64,000 nucleotides of DNA from Corynebacterium pseudodiphtheriticum DSM 44287. Its GTDB lineage: Bacteria; Actinomycetota; Actinomycetes; Mycobacteriales; Mycobacteriaceae. Position 1 is the stretch's first letter; each line of letters begins with the position of its first letter. The stretch spans positions 1-64,000 of the forward strand of contig NZ_JIAH01000012.1 in assembly GCF_000688415.1 (NCBI RefSeq), given 5' to 3'. This document shows, piece by piece, positions 8,253-17,277 of this stretch. Under the pieces are notes generated by a model that had not been told where the DNA came from, searched no databases, and saw only the letters and a program-made list of their open reading frames with translations. Both the position numbers and the translations under genes were made by a program.

Positions 8253-9293
8253 ATGACTCCGAAAAAGTCCCAGAAAAATGTAACCACCAACACTGCAAAA
8301 GCCACCACAGACGCGACTATCCCGGCCACCATGCACGCCATCGTGCAAACCGATGCCGACGACCCACAGTCGCTAGAACTCACCCAAGTGGACGTGCCGA
8401 CCCTGCGCGCGGGCGAGGTGCTGGTCAAGGTGGCAGCATCTGGCGTGAACCGTGCGGACTTACTCCAGGCCAAGGGCGCATACCCACCACCACCGGGGGC
8501 ATCCGAACTCATCGGCCTGGAAGCCGCCGGCACCATCGTCGACGCAGGTGATACCGGCCGCTTAGTAGGCGAAGAAGTCGGCGCCTTGCTCGCCGGTGGT
8601 GGTTATGCGGAATACGTCGCTGTGTCCGAAGGTCAACTCACGCCAATCCCAGAGGGCTATTCCCTGGAAGATACTGCTTCTGTCGTGGAGGTAGCCTGCA
8701 CTGTCTGGTCCAACCTGGTGATGACGGCTGGCCTGCGCTCTGGCCAAACCATTCTGATTCACGGCGGCGGTGGCGGCATCGGCACCTTCGCCATTCAGGT
8801 CGCGAAAAAACTGGGCGCGAAAGTCGCCGTCACTGCAGGCTCGGCGGAAAAGCTGGAAACCTGCAAGAAATACGGCGCGGATATCTTAATCAACTACAAA
8901 GAAGAGGATTTCGTCGACAAGCTGAAAGGCTCCTGCGACGTCATCTTGGACATCATCGGCGCGAAATACCTGAAGCAAAACCTGAAATCGCTGGCCAAAG
9001 ACGGCAAGCTGGTGATCATCGGCATGCAAGGTGGCACGAAAGAAGAGATCAACCTGGGCGCGGTGCTGGCTAATCGCCTAAGTATTTTCGGCACCACACT
9101 GCGTTCCCGCGACACCGAGGCAAAAGCCGAGATCGTGCGCGAAACTGTTGCCAACGTCTGGCCTTGGCTTGCCGACGGCTCCATCACCCACCACCGGCAC
9201 GCCAGCTACCCACTTGCCGACGCCGCTACCGCGCACCAAGCACTCGACTCTGGCGAAGTCACCGGCACGCTGGTGCTCACGCAGAACAGTTAA
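8253..9293 (+). CDS. NAD(P)H quinone oxidoreductase, MDR family (PIG3-like)
   Basis: The 346-residue protein is a zinc-free medium-chain reductase. MHAIVQTDADDPQSLEL begins the conserved part at residue 27. The GroES-like domain has ASGVNRADLLQAKGAYPPP. The Rossmann domain has HGGGGGIGTFAIQVAKKLGAKV (about residue 170). Family members reduce quinones or alpha,beta-unsaturated carbonyls with NADPH. The start at 8253 is supported by an upstream -10 box; the first 26 residues (Thr/Lys/Ala-rich) are unusual, and an ATG at 8331 is the alternative. Its stop overlaps that of the convergent next gene by 4 nt. It carries two copies of the repeated 10-mer (9168, 9213). Confidence 0.85.
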   Translation: MTPKKSQKNVTTNTAKATTDATIPATMHAIVQTDADDPQSLELTQVDVPTLRAGEVLVKVAASGVNRADLLQAKGAYPPPPGASELIGLEAAGTIVDAGDTGRLVGEEVGALLAGGGYAEYVAVSEGQLTPIPEGYSLEDTASVVEVACTVWSNLVMTAGLRSGQTILIHGGGGGIGTFAIQVAKKLGAKVAVTAGSAEKLETCKKYGADILINYKEEDFVDKLKGSCDVILDIIGAKYLKQNLKSLAKDGKLVIIGMQGGTKEEINLGAVLANRLSIFGTTLRSRDTEAKAEIVRETVANVWPWLADGSITHHRHASYPLADAATAHQALDSGEVTGTLVLTQNS

Positions 9294-10525
9294 GCCAGCG
9301 AAGCCACCACGCGCGTGAGGTGCGCGATATCGGCCTCGGTATTAAACGGTGCGGCGGAAATCGTCACCGCGCCACCGATCTCGCCGACCCCCATGTTTTC
9401 CAACAGTGGGGTGTTCGGCGCGATGGTCGTCACCAGCCCGTTATCGAATAGGCGTTGATGCACCGTCGCCGCCGGTACTCCGTGCACGGCAAACGACAAA
9501 CGCGGCAGCCGGTCCGCCGTCGACCCAGCTGCGGCCTCACCAGTCACACCAACGATGTGTGCGGCGGGCAACGTGCCCAAAAACGTATACATCTGGTTGG
9601 TCAGCCGCGCCATGTACGCATCCAACTCCGCCATGGACTGCTGCACACGCTTGCGCCGTGATCCAGCAGCCGCAGAGCCCAGCCGCGCCACGTGATCCAC
9701 CGCCGGGCTGACGCCACCGGCCAGACCAGCAGAAAACGGAGATTCCAGCTTCGCGTAGGTATCACAGTCTTGTGTCGGTGCAATCGGCGCAATGCGTTTA
9801 AACATCGCGGTATCGCGGAAGACCAGCGCCGCTAGCTGCGGGCCACCAATCTGCGCCAGGTCGATAGCCAAGATATTGCAGTCCCAGTCATCAGCCACGA
9901 TCGGCCGGTACATCGCGATGCTGGAGACGTCGACAAGCGTCCAGGCCCGCGAACGCGAACGCACGTGCTCCACGATCTCACTGACCGGCGCGACCGTGCC
10001 CAGCAAATCATGCGCGGCGGACAGTGCAACAAAGCGCGTGTGGCCGTCGACAAGATCTTTATACTGAAACGCCGGCAATTCGCCCGTGGCTAAATCCGGC
10101 AAGGCCCAGCGGGTATCGTCGACAAGCCCAGAAAACGGGGCAGAAACCTCCGGAGCATCCAAACCCGACAACACCACCGAGGTGCCACGGCGCGCGAGCA
10201 TCGGCTCCATCGCCCGCGCTAAAGACTGATACAGCACCGGCAGGCTCGAACCCAGGACGACGCGATCAGCGCGCACCCCCAGCAAATCCGCCACGGCTCC
10301 ACGGGCATTCTCGATGTACACATCGCCTTCTAGCCGCCCGGCATGTTGGCGCTGCGAATGGCTCCCGGTCGGGCCGGTGCTGACAGAGGTGGCATTACGG
10401 AAAGCGCGGGCAACACCCACCGCCACGCGTTCCGGGACCTGCGGAGTGGCATGCGCATTCAGATACGTCCAGCCCTCAGATAGCGTGGTGTACAAACCAC
10501 GCACGCTGTAGACGTCATAAGCCAT
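9290..10525 (-). CDS. Cysteine desulfurase-like PLP-fold protein without the PLP lysine
   Basis: This 411-residue class V aminotransferase fold protein begins MAYDVYSVRGLYTTLSEGWTYLNAHA. The gene order next to wzm/wzt/glfT1 and the sequence style match mycobacterial Rv3778c. Where SufS/IscS-type enzymes have the Schiff-base lysine (an H-K pair before a G-P stretch), this protein reads DLAQIGGPQLAALVF, with no lysine. It may bind no PLP or act differently. No active-site Cys loop is evident. The start at 10525 has AGGGAG about 13 nt upstream. Confidence 0.8.
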   Translation of the reverse strand: MAYDVYSVRGLYTTLSEGWTYLNAHATPQVPERVAVGVARAFRNATSVSTGPTGSHSQRQHAGRLEGDVYIENARGAVADLLGVRADRVVLGSSLPVLYQSLARAMEPMLARRGTSVVLSGLDAPEVSAPFSGLVDDTRWALPDLATGELPAFQYKDLVDGHTRFVALSAAHDLLGTVAPVSEIVEHVRSRSRAWTLVDVSSIAMYRPIVADDWDCNILAIDLAQIGGPQLAALVFRDTAMFKRIAPIAPTQDCDTYAKLESPFSAGLAGGVSPAVDHVARLGSAAAGSRRKRVQQSMAELDAYMARLTNQMYTFLGTLPAAHIVGVTGEAAAGSTADRLPRLSFAVHGVPAATVHQRLFDNGLVTTIAPNTPLLENMGVGEIGGAVTISAAPFNTEADIAHLTRVVASLA

Positions 10526-10691
10526 GCCTGTCTCAGCTCCCTTCTGCCTTGCCCGCTAATACTGTATACCGAAAATTGCGGCGCATTCAATCCTCCTGGC
10601 CGGCGCCTGTCACCCAAGAAATTCCCAGCTCACGCAAAGAATAACGGCAGGCTGGTGCGCGTTGTAGCCTCGCCAGCCAGCATGCAACTGC

Positions 10692-10697
10692 TAAGGT
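10692..10697 (+). promoter_or_regulatory. -10 box of wzm (leaderless)
   Basis: TAAGGT ends 8 nt before a GTG at 10706. No Shine-Dalgarno sequence precedes any candidate start. Confidence 0.55.
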
Positions 10698-10705
10698 TTG
10701 CCCTT

Positions 10706-11599
10706 GTGCAGGAGAACAAAACGCAGCTTGACCAAGATATTGCCCGGATGACCTCTGGCGCCGACGGCGATGCACCCCAGTCTAAGTCCATGACCTTCGG
10801 GGCTGCCTGGCGCGATCTGTCACATGGCCTGAAGCAGCACGAATTGTGGCTGCTGCTGGGTTTACAGGACATGAAGCAGCGCTACCGACGCTCGGTGTTA
10901 GGGCCGTTCTGGATCACCATTGCTACCGGCGCTATGGCTACTGCGCTGGGTTTTTTGTATTCCATGCTGTTTGATATCCCCACCGCGGAATTCTTGCCAC
11001 ACGTGACTGTGGGCTTGATCATGTGGACGTTCATTTCGGGCTGCCTGAAAGAAGGCGCGTTGATCTTCATTGACAATGAGGGGCTGATCAAACAGCTCCC
11101 CGCCGCGATTTCTGTGCACGTCTACCGGCTGGTGTGGCGCCAGCTGTTGTTCCTGGCGCACAACATGATCATCTGGGTCGCACTGATCATCATCTTCCCG
11201 CGCCACCTGGGCTGGGAGCTGCTGCTGGCGATTCCCGGGCTGGTGTTGCTGGTGCTCAATGGCGCGTGGGTATCGATGTTCTTCGGCATCGTCGCCACCC
11301 GTTTCCGTGACGTCGCCCCACTGCTGGAAGCCCTGACCCAGCTGCTGTTTTATGTCACCCCCATCGTGTGGACGGTGCGCACGCTGGAAGAACAAGGCGG
11401 CGACGGCATTGAAGGCCCAGCCCGCCTGGTGGAGCTGAATCCACTGTTCCATTACCTCGAAATCGTCCGCGGCCCGCTGATCGGCCAGCCTGTCGATGCC
11501 TACCACTGGTGGGTTGTGCTGGGCTGCACCGTCGCCGGATTTGGTCTGGCGTTGCTGGCGATGAAGCGCTGGCGTTTCCGCGTTAGCTACTGGGTTTAA
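10706..11599 (+). CDS. wzm: Galactan ABC exporter permease Wzm
   Basis: The 297-residue ABC-2 type permease has six hydrophobic segments. QDMKQRYRRSVLGPFW is the conserved cytoplasmic motif before the first helix. With Wzt it forms the exporter thought to flip lipid-linked galactan to the outside for arabinan addition (Rv3783 homologue). The GTG at 10706 is chosen from the -10 box; ATG codons at 10682 and 10748 are alternatives. wzt follows after 45 nt. A direct repeat TTAGC(TAC)TGGGTTT spans the stop codon (11583-11597, 11601-11612). Confidence 0.9.
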   Translation: MQENKTQLDQDIARMTSGADGDAPQSKSMTFGAAWRDLSHGLKQHELWLLLGLQDMKQRYRRSVLGPFWITIATGAMATALGFLYSMLFDIPTAEFLPHVTVGLIMWTFISGCLKEGALIFIDNEGLIKQLPAAISVHVYRLVWRQLLFLAHNMIIWVALIIIFPRHLGWELLLAIPGLVLLVLNGAWVSMFFGIVATRFRDVAPLLEALTQLLFYVTPIVWTVRTLEEQGGDGIEGPARLVELNPLFHYLEIVRGPLIGQPVDAYHWWVVLGCTVAGFGLALLAMKRWRFRVSYWV

Positions 11600-11644
11600 T
11601 TTAGCTGGGTTTCATCCTGCGGGATTGTTTAAGGAGTTTCCATC

Positions 11645-12430
11645 ATGGTCTCAATCGATACTTACAACGCCTGCGTCGATTTCCCGATCTTCGATGCCAA
11701 GTCGCGCTCACTAAAAAAGGCAATGCTGTCCACCGCCGGCGGCGCGTTGGGCAAAAACGCCAGCAACACCGTCGTCGTCGAAGCGCTGCGTGACGTCAAC
11801 TTGCACCTGCGCGAAGGCGACCGCGTCGGGCTCGTCGGCCACAACGGCGCCGGTAAATCCACCCTGCTGCGCCTGCTGTCCGGCATCTATGAACCCACCC
11901 GTGGCAGCGCCGATGTTCGTGGTCGCGTCGCGCCTGTTTTTGACTTGGGCGTGGGCATGGACCCGGAGATTTCGGGTTACGACAACATCATCATCCGCGG
12001 GTTGTTTTTGGGCCAGTCGCGCAAGCAGATGGAAAAGAAAATGGACGAGATCGCGGAGTTCTCCGAGCTCGGCGACTACCTGCGCATGCCGCTGCGTACC
12101 TATTCCACGGGTATGCGGGTGCGCTTGGCGCTGGGTGTGGTCACCTCTATTGAGCCGGAAATTTTGCTTCTCGACGAAGGCATCGGCGCCGTGGATGCCG
12201 CCTTCATGGCCAAAGCCCGCGTGCGCCTGCAAGAGCTGGTCAAACGCGCCGGTATTTTGGTGTTTGCTTCGCACTCCAACGATTTCTTAGCGCAGTTGTG
12301 CAACACGGCGTTATGGGTGGACAAGGGCGAGATCCGTTCCGTGGGCCGCGTGGAGGACGTCGTCGAGGATTACGAAGGCGTCGAGGCCGGTAATTACGTG
12401 CGTGATCTGGTACGACGCTTTCAGAGTTAA
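11645..12430 (+). CDS. wzt: Galactan ABC exporter ATPase Wzt
   Basis: The 261-residue ABC ATPase has Walker A GHNGAGKST (about residue 66), a signature YSTGMRVRLALGV and Walker B EILLLDEGIGAVD, followed by the H-loop FASHSNDF. It is short, so it lacks the C-terminal carbohydrate-binding domain of some Wzt proteins and fits the Rv3781 type. The start has AAGGAG 8 nt upstream. It powers galactan export with Wzm. Three 16-bp repeats run across its stop codon. Confidence 0.93.
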   Translation: MVSIDTYNACVDFPIFDAKSRSLKKAMLSTAGGALGKNASNTVVVEALRDVNLHLREGDRVGLVGHNGAGKSTLLRLLSGIYEPTRGSADVRGRVAPVFDLGVGMDPEISGYDNIIIRGLFLGQSRKQMEKKMDEIAEFSELGDYLRMPLRTYSTGMRVRLALGVVTSIEPEILLLDEGIGAVDAAFMAKARVRLQELVKRAGILVFASHSNDFLAQLCNTALWVDKGEIRSVGRVEDVVEDYEGVEAGNYVRDLVRRFQS

Positions 12431-12463
12431 GCGTTTCCAGAGCTAAACGCTTCCAGAGTTACC
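12416..12463. repeat. Three-copy 16-bp tandem repeat across the wzt stop
   Basis: Units CGCTTTCAGAGTTAAG (12416), CGTTTCCAGAGCTAAA (12432) and CGCTTCCAGAGTTACC (12448) lie head to tail. The first encodes the last residues and stop of wzt. Confidence 0.85.
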
Positions 12464-12481
12464 CCCAACCTCAGCAATAGG

Positions 12482-13435
12482 ATGGATTCCATGACAGCTT
12501 ATTCTGCTTCGCCAGAGCCAACCTCTACGTCGTCGCTGCACCGTACAGGCACGACCGCCGCGGTGATCGTGACCCACCGGCGTGCCGAATTATTGCGCGC
12601 CTCGCTTGAGCAGGTGGTTGCGCAAACGCACCCGGTGGACTGGATCATCGTCGTCGACAATGGCGCGGAAGCTGCGGTGGAAACGCTTGTCGACGAATTA
12701 GCTGGCGAGCGTGGCCACTATTTGCCGAGCCACACGAACCTCGGTGGTGCCGGCGGTTTCGCTTATGGTTTTCTCACGGCCCTCGCGCTGGGCGCGGATG
12801 CCATTTGGTGTGCCGACGACGACGGGCGCCCCGCCGATAGGCACGTGCTGGACAAGCTGTATTCCGTGGCCGAATCCCACGGGCTGCACCAGGTCAGCCC
12901 AGTCGTGTGCAATATCAACGATCCGCAGCGCCTGGCCTTTCCGCTGCGGCAGGGCCTGGTTTGGCGTCGGCGCGTGGATGAGTTGGACGGCGAGTTTTTG
13001 CCGGGCATCGCCTCGCTGTTTAACGGCGCGCTGATTTCGGCTGCCGCCATGGAGCAGATCGGAGTGCCGGATTATCGTCTGTTTATCCGCGGAGATGAGG
13101 TGGAATACCACCGCCGCCTGGTCAATTCCGGTTTACGTTTTGGCACGTGCCTGACCGCGGCGTATTTACACCCGGATGGTGCCGACGAGTTCAAGCCGAT
13201 TCTCGGTGGCAAGATGCACACGCAATTTCCCGATAATCCAGGCAAGCGATTTTTCACCTACCGCAACCGGGGTTATATCTTGTGGCAGCGTGGAATGAAG
13301 AAGCTGTTGCCGCAGGAATTCGCCCGCTTTGGGTGGTTCTTCTTGGTGCAGCGTCGTGATTTCGCTGGTTTTAAAAACTGGTTGCGATTGCATAATCGGG
13401 GACGCACGGAAGATTTCCGTCGACCTCAGGGTTAA
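12482..13435 (+). CDS. glfT1: Galactofuranosyltransferase GlfT1
   Basis: This 317-residue GT2 enzyme has a GT-A fold. AAVIVTHRRAELLRASLEQVV begins the nucleotide-binding half, IWCADDDGRPA carries the metal-binding DDD (about residue 115), and FIRGDEVEYHRR is the acceptor-side motif with the likely base. It is the Rv3782 orthologue by sequence and position after wzm-wzt. It adds the first galactofuranose units to the decaprenyl-linked rhamnose-GlcNAc primer in the cytoplasm. The start is the ATG at 12482, with a second ATG at 12491. Confidence 0.93.
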   Translation: MDSMTAYSASPEPTSTSSLHRTGTTAAVIVTHRRAELLRASLEQVVAQTHPVDWIIVVDNGAEAAVETLVDELAGERGHYLPSHTNLGGAGGFAYGFLTALALGADAIWCADDDGRPADRHVLDKLYSVAESHGLHQVSPVVCNINDPQRLAFPLRQGLVWRRRVDELDGEFLPGIASLFNGALISAAAMEQIGVPDYRLFIRGDEVEYHRRLVNSGLRFGTCLTAAYLHPDGADEFKPILGGKMHTQFPDNPGKRFFTYRNRGYILWQRGMKKLLPQEFARFGWFFLVQRRDFAGFKNWLRLHNRGRTEDFRRPQG

Positions 13436-13510
13436 GAAAACTGTTACCTGGGCTTTACAGGTGGTGCTATGACACCGCTGTCGGCTGTCCAGGCCGGGAG
13501 CGTGATTAAT

Positions 13511-14047
13511 TTAGACTGTCCAAGGTTTGCCGTAGTTAATATCCGGGGTGCTGGCATGAGGAAACGGGGCAAGAAGATAAGCACTCATCCAAGGACACGG
13601 AACCCTCCAAAGATGAAGATCCTGCCGATTCCACACTATGTCACCATATTCATCTCCGGTTTCAGCTTGGGCTGGCCAAGGCCGTGGCACACCCACATAA
13701 TTCATGGGAATAGTGGCTCTACGCCCCACCGGATCCATCCACTCAAAGTCTTCCTCCCAGCCCTCGCAAGTAATACCACTGAAATACACAAAAACTTCTT
13801 TTGGTGTGCCGGAGACTTCGTGAGGATTTTCCAGGATTAATTCTTCATACCAAATATCATGCTCAACTTGTTTACCTTTTTCTATCCAATCCAACACCTC
13901 ATTTTCACTAAAACTGGCGCCAGCTAGGACCTGCTTACCCCACCTCATATCCATATTATCCAGCGGCTTTCGGTTGACATAAGCTAGAAAAATCTTGTCA
14001 AGTGGAGCAGGCTGCAAAGTATTTTTCATTGATTCCATCGACTCCAT
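13511..14047 (-). CDS. Unrecognised AT-richer gene inside the cell-wall cluster
   Basis: The 178-residue soluble acidic protein is rich in Trp and Pro (for example FEWMDPVGRR and GVPRPWPA). I do not recognise the family. Its base composition and codon use (many AAT, TTA and CAT codons) are more AT-rich than the flanking glfT1 and gtrA genes, which suggests acquisition. The start region repeats ATGGAGTCG/ATGGAATCA before ATGAAA, so the exact start is uncertain (14047, 14041 or 14035). Confidence 0.6.
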   Translation of the reverse strand: MESMESMKNTLQPAPLDKIFLAYVNRKPLDNMDMRWGKQVLAGASFSENEVLDWIEKGKQVEHDIWYEELILENPHEVSGTPKEVFVYFSGITCEGWEEDFEWMDPVGRRATIPMNYVGVPRPWPAQAETGDEYGDIVWNRQDLHLWRVPCPWMSAYLLAPFPHASTPDINYGKPWTV

Positions 14048-14083
14048 CAAGGAACCTCACAATCTGACGTTGGGGGTTGCGCG

Positions 14084-14551
14084 TTAAATCGGCTCAGCGT
14101 TTTTAAAAATGAACAGGCGCTGCACGAAGAAGTTGATGACCGTGGCAGTACCCTGCGCGATCACGAACGAAACCGCCAGAGCAATCGAATCTGCCCAGCC
14201 GAAAACTTCCGAAAACAACTCGAAAAGCAGGCGCGAACCACCGACGTTAATCAGATAAGTCATCGTGTACAGCAACGCCACCGCCGCGAAGCGTCGGAAA
14301 GATTTCTGCGCCCGGAACGTCCACGCGCGGTTCAGCAAATACGCCGTCAGCGTGCCAAAAATAAAACCAACGGTACGAGCCCAAAACGGAGCCAACGCTT
14401 CCAGGCCGATCTGCAGAATCCACGTCAACGAAAAGTCCACGATCGCGGCGACGATGCCCGTGAGCAAGAATTTCAGCGACTGTGTCTGCAGCTTCTTCGA
14501 ATCATCCACCGACGACGAACGCAACGCCTGCACCGCGGAAAACTTAGGCAT
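14084..14551 (-). CDS. GtrA-family membrane protein (Rv3789-like)
   Basis: The 155-residue protein has four membrane helices. LKFLLTGIVAAIVDFSLTWILQ begins the GtrA domain, and RTVGFIFGTLTAYLLNRAWTF is its core motif. The mycobacterial homologue next to dprE1 was proposed to move decaprenyl-phosphoryl-arabinose across the membrane or to act as an anchor for AftA; the position here agrees. The reading frame extends upstream, but the Cys/Arg-rich leader is a frame artefact, so the ATG at 14551 is used. Confidence 0.85.
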   Translation of the reverse strand: MPKFSAVQALRSSSVDDSKKLQTQSLKFLLTGIVAAIVDFSLTWILQIGLEALAPFWARTVGFIFGTLTAYLLNRAWTFRAQKSFRRFAAVALLYTMTYLINVGGSRLLFELFSEVFGWADSIALAVSFVIAQGTATVINFFVQRLFIFKNAEPI

Positions 14552-14634
14552 GAAACTCACTCGACTTTCTCGGCAAACAATCTGCCAGCAACGGCAAAAC
14601 CAGCAAGGGCAAACAACAACTGCACAGATCCTAC

Positions 14635-15511
14635 CTAACCGGCAGCATCGGCACCGCGCAACACCACGCGATACACATCCAACCGGTCCACCGGCGCCAC
14701 CGCCGCCACACACTGTGCCAACACGGCAAGCGAATCCGCGCACAACTGGCGTGGCTGAGCGCTCTGGCCTGTCTGGCCTGATTGCCCAGAATCTCCCAGA
14801 GCAGCAAACAACACCCCGGCGATCTCGTCGGTCATTTCCGGCCCACCCATGCACGAAAGTCCCAGCACACAAGCCCAAAACGCTTCCCTACGCCGCGGCT
14901 CGGTTTCCAGCGGCAACTGTTCCAACCGCGCGCACCTGTGCATCGACCGTGCACTCTCGGCGCACGTCAATCGCCTGCAACAACGGCACCAGATCCGTCA
15001 CGCCGGAACGGCGAATCAACGCCCCGACTTCCGGGTTTACCTCCGCCAACACCTGATCAATGGCATCCGGCCCCGTCAACTGCGCGTTAATCGCGGTGAG
15101 ATCAAATTTACTGCCCAAAAACGAGCCCGAGCCGCCGACGCACAACGCCACCGGGGTTTCCTTATCGCGCGGGTACGTCTCCACGGTCTGCAGCTGAAAG
15201 ACCCACAGGCCCCAGTGAAAATTCAAACCGGCGTGCTCACTGCCCAGGTATTCACCAACCAGATGCTGTGGGTCGAGCCGGGAGGTTTCTACACGCAAGC
15301 TCGTCGGCAAGCGACCCGTCGTCGTGAAGTGCCAGGGGGTTTGCTCATCACGCAGATCAAAACAAGTGGCCAACACGTCGGCAAGCTCCGCCAAATCCAG
15401 GGATTCGGAGACCCCGATATGGCGGTGAATTTCATAATCGTCACGCACCAGGGAGGCACGCACGATGACAGTCCGCTCCCGCAAATACACGACGTTGCTG
15501 TGCCTGCGCAT
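14635..15511 (-). pseudogene. Frameshifted gene, weakly pRiA4b ORF-3-like
   Basis: Two overlapping minus-strand frames appear to form one gene. The first (15511 to 14888, 207 residues) contains NFHWGLWVFQLQTVETYPR and reads out of frame after CTVDAQVR. The second continues ARLEQLPLETEPRRREAFWACVLGLSCMGG to the stop at 14635. Removing one G from the GCGCGCGG run near 14935-14942 restores a single frame of about 290 residues. The N-terminal half weakly recalls plasmid pRiA4b ORF-3 proteins. A real mutation or an assembly error are both possible. Two copies of the 10-mer (15302, 15376) lie inside. Confidence 0.65.
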
Positions 15512-15556
15512 ACGCCCCAGGGTAGACGAGCAGGCCAGAACACGTAGGCTTAAAGC

Positions 15557-15805
15557 ATGTTCGGAAAACGGAAAAAAGACTCCTATGACGCCGAAAATGA
15601 CCGTCTGAACGGCTCTTATATTGCATCGCAGGAAACCAACCTGCCACTCAATGAGTTCATGACGCGCCTGTTCGCCGAGGAGCTTCCCATGTTGGATAGC
15701 ACCTCCCGGCGCGAGGTCTATCGCCTGTTGCGCGAATACGACGGAGACACGATCACCTCACAGGACGAGTTGCCTGCCCCCATCCGCCATTTGATGGACT
15801 TATAG
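15557..15805 (+). CDS. Small conserved-looking protein before dprE1
   Basis: This 82-residue acidic, helical protein starts [16 protein letters not shown] and ends [10 protein letters not shown]. It has no membrane segment or known motif that I can name. TAGGCT (15545-15550) lies 6 nt before the ATG, so it looks leaderless. The dprE1 promoter box overlaps its stop codon, and dprE1 begins 8 nt later, so the two are probably linked. Confidence 0.65.
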   Translation: MFGKRKKDSYDAENDRLNGSYIASQETNLPLNEFMTRLFAEELPMLDSTSRREVYRLLREYDGDTITSQDELPAPIRHLMDL

Positions 15806-15806
15806 T
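15801..15806 (+). promoter_or_regulatory. -10 box of dprE1 (leaderless)
   Basis: TATAGT ends 7 nt before the dprE1 ATG (15814) and overlaps the stop codon of the preceding gene. No Shine-Dalgarno sequence is present. Confidence 0.6.
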
Positions 15807-15813
15807 AGTAATT

Positions 15814-17229
15814 ATGGAATTACACACCAGCGAAGCCACCCTGCACGGCTGGGGCCGCACGGCCCCGACCCGCGCGCAAGTTCTGAGCACGGAAGACCTC
15901 GACACCATCGTCGCGGCCGTCAAGCAGGTTGCCGACGATAACGCTGACAAGCCCGACCACCTCAAGCGTGGCGTCATCGCCCGCGGCATGGGCCGCTCCT
16001 ACGGCGACCCGGCCCAAAACGCGGGTGGTTTGGTCATCGATATGCAGCGCTTCAACAAGATCCATTCCATCGACCCGGACACCGCCTTGGTGGTCGTCGA
16101 TGGTGGCGTGACCCTGGATCAGTTGATGAAGGCCGCCCTGCCGTATGGCCTGTGGGTTCCCGTACTGCCTGGTACGCGCCAGGTGACCATCGGTGGTGCG
16201 ATCGGGCCGGATATTCACGGCAAAAACCACCACTCGGCTGGTTCTTTTGGCAATCACGTCGTGTCTATGGATCTGCTGGTAGCCAGTGGCGAGATCCTGA
16301 CGCTGAAGCCGGAAGGTTCCGAGGATGATCCAGACGGCGAGCTGTTCTGGGCGACGGTTGGCGGCATGGGTTTGACCGGCATCATCGTGCATGCAACGAT
16401 CCGCATGACCAAAACCGAAACCGCGTTTTTCATTGCCGATGGCGATTTGACCAGCAACTTTGATGAGACCATCGAGTTTCATGCCGACGGCTCCGAGCAC
16501 AACTACACCTATTCCTCGGCCTGGTTCGACGCCATCAGCCCGGAACCGAAACTAGGCCGCGCCGCGATTTCGCGCGGCAGCTTGGCGACGTTGGATCAAC
16601 TGAAAGAGCTTTCCCCGAAGCTGGCGAAGGACCCGTTGAAGTTCAGCGCACCGCAGCTTGTGACCGTGCCAGATATTTTCCCGAACTTCACCATGAATAA
16701 ACTGACGATGAAAGCCGTCGGCCAGGCGTGGTGGCTGAAATCCGGTGAATACCGTGACCAGGTGCAGAACCTGACGCAGTTTTATCAGCCGCTGGATTTG
16801 ATTGGTGAATGGAACCGTGGCTATGGTTCGCGCGGCTTTTTGCAGTACCAGTTCGTGGTGCCACGCGAAGCCACGAGTGAATTGAAGTCCATCGTCCGTT
16901 CCATCCAGGCCTCGGGCCACTACAGTGCACTGAACGTCTTCAAGCTCTTCGGCGAAGGCAACCGCGCTCCGTTGTCCTTCCCGATGCCGGGCTGGAATAT
17001 CTGCGTGGACTTTCCCATCAAACCGGGCCTGGGGCACTTCTTGGACGAGTTGGACAAGCGCGTGCTGGATTTCGGCGGCCGCTTGTACTTGGCAAAGGAA
17101 TCGCGCACCTCTGCAGAGAAATTCCACCAGATGTACCCACAGATGCAGTCGTGGTTGGATACCCGTAATCAGATTGACCCGACCGGCGTATTCGCTTCGG
17201 ATATGTCGCGTCGTCTGGAACTGCACTAA
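15814..17229 (+). CDS. dprE1: Decaprenylphosphoryl-beta-D-ribose 2-oxidase DprE1
   Basis: The 471-residue FAD enzyme has the PCMH-type FAD domain (about 15-200), with [16 protein letters not shown] and [23 protein letters not shown], and the ALO-type substrate domain after it. [10 protein letters not shown] places Cys397 at the position of the benzothiazinone-reactive Cys387 of M. tuberculosis. It oxidises the 2'-OH of decaprenylphosphoryl ribose, the first half of the epimerisation to the arabinose donor completed by DprE2. dprE2 follows after 48 nt, which contain an 18-bp tandem duplication. Confidence 0.96.
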   Translation: MELHTSEATLHGWGRTAPTRAQVLSTEDLDTIVAAVKQVADDNADKPDHLKRGVIARGMGRSYGDPAQNAGGLVIDMQRFNKIHSIDPDTALVVVDGGVTLDQLMKAALPYGLWVPVLPGTRQVTIGGAIGPDIHGKNHHSAGSFGNHVVSMDLLVASGEILTLKPEGSEDDPDGELFWATVGGMGLTGIIVHATIRMTKTETAFFIADGDLTSNFDETIEFHADGSEHNYTYSSAWFDAISPEPKLGRAAISRGSLATLDQLKELSPKLAKDPLKFSAPQLVTVPDIFPNFTMNKLTMKAVGQAWWLKSGEYRDQVQNLTQFYQPLDLIGEWNRGYGSRGFLQYQFVVPREATSELKSIVRSIQASGHYSALNVFKLFGEGNRAPLSFPMPGWNICVDFPIKPGLGHFLDELDKRVLDFGGRLYLAKESRTSAEKFHQMYPQMQSWLDTRNQIDPTGVFASDMSRRLELH

Positions 17230-17256
17230 GCCCACAAGCTGCACTAATCCCCAAAG
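17221..17256. repeat. Two-copy 18-bp tandem repeat across the dprE1 stop
   Basis: CTGCACTAAGCCCACAAG (17221) is followed directly by CTGCACTAATCCCCAAAG (17239), 15 of 18 identical. The first unit contains the stop codon. Confidence 0.85.
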
Positions 17257-17277
17257 ATTTTTAAGGACCCTATTTTT

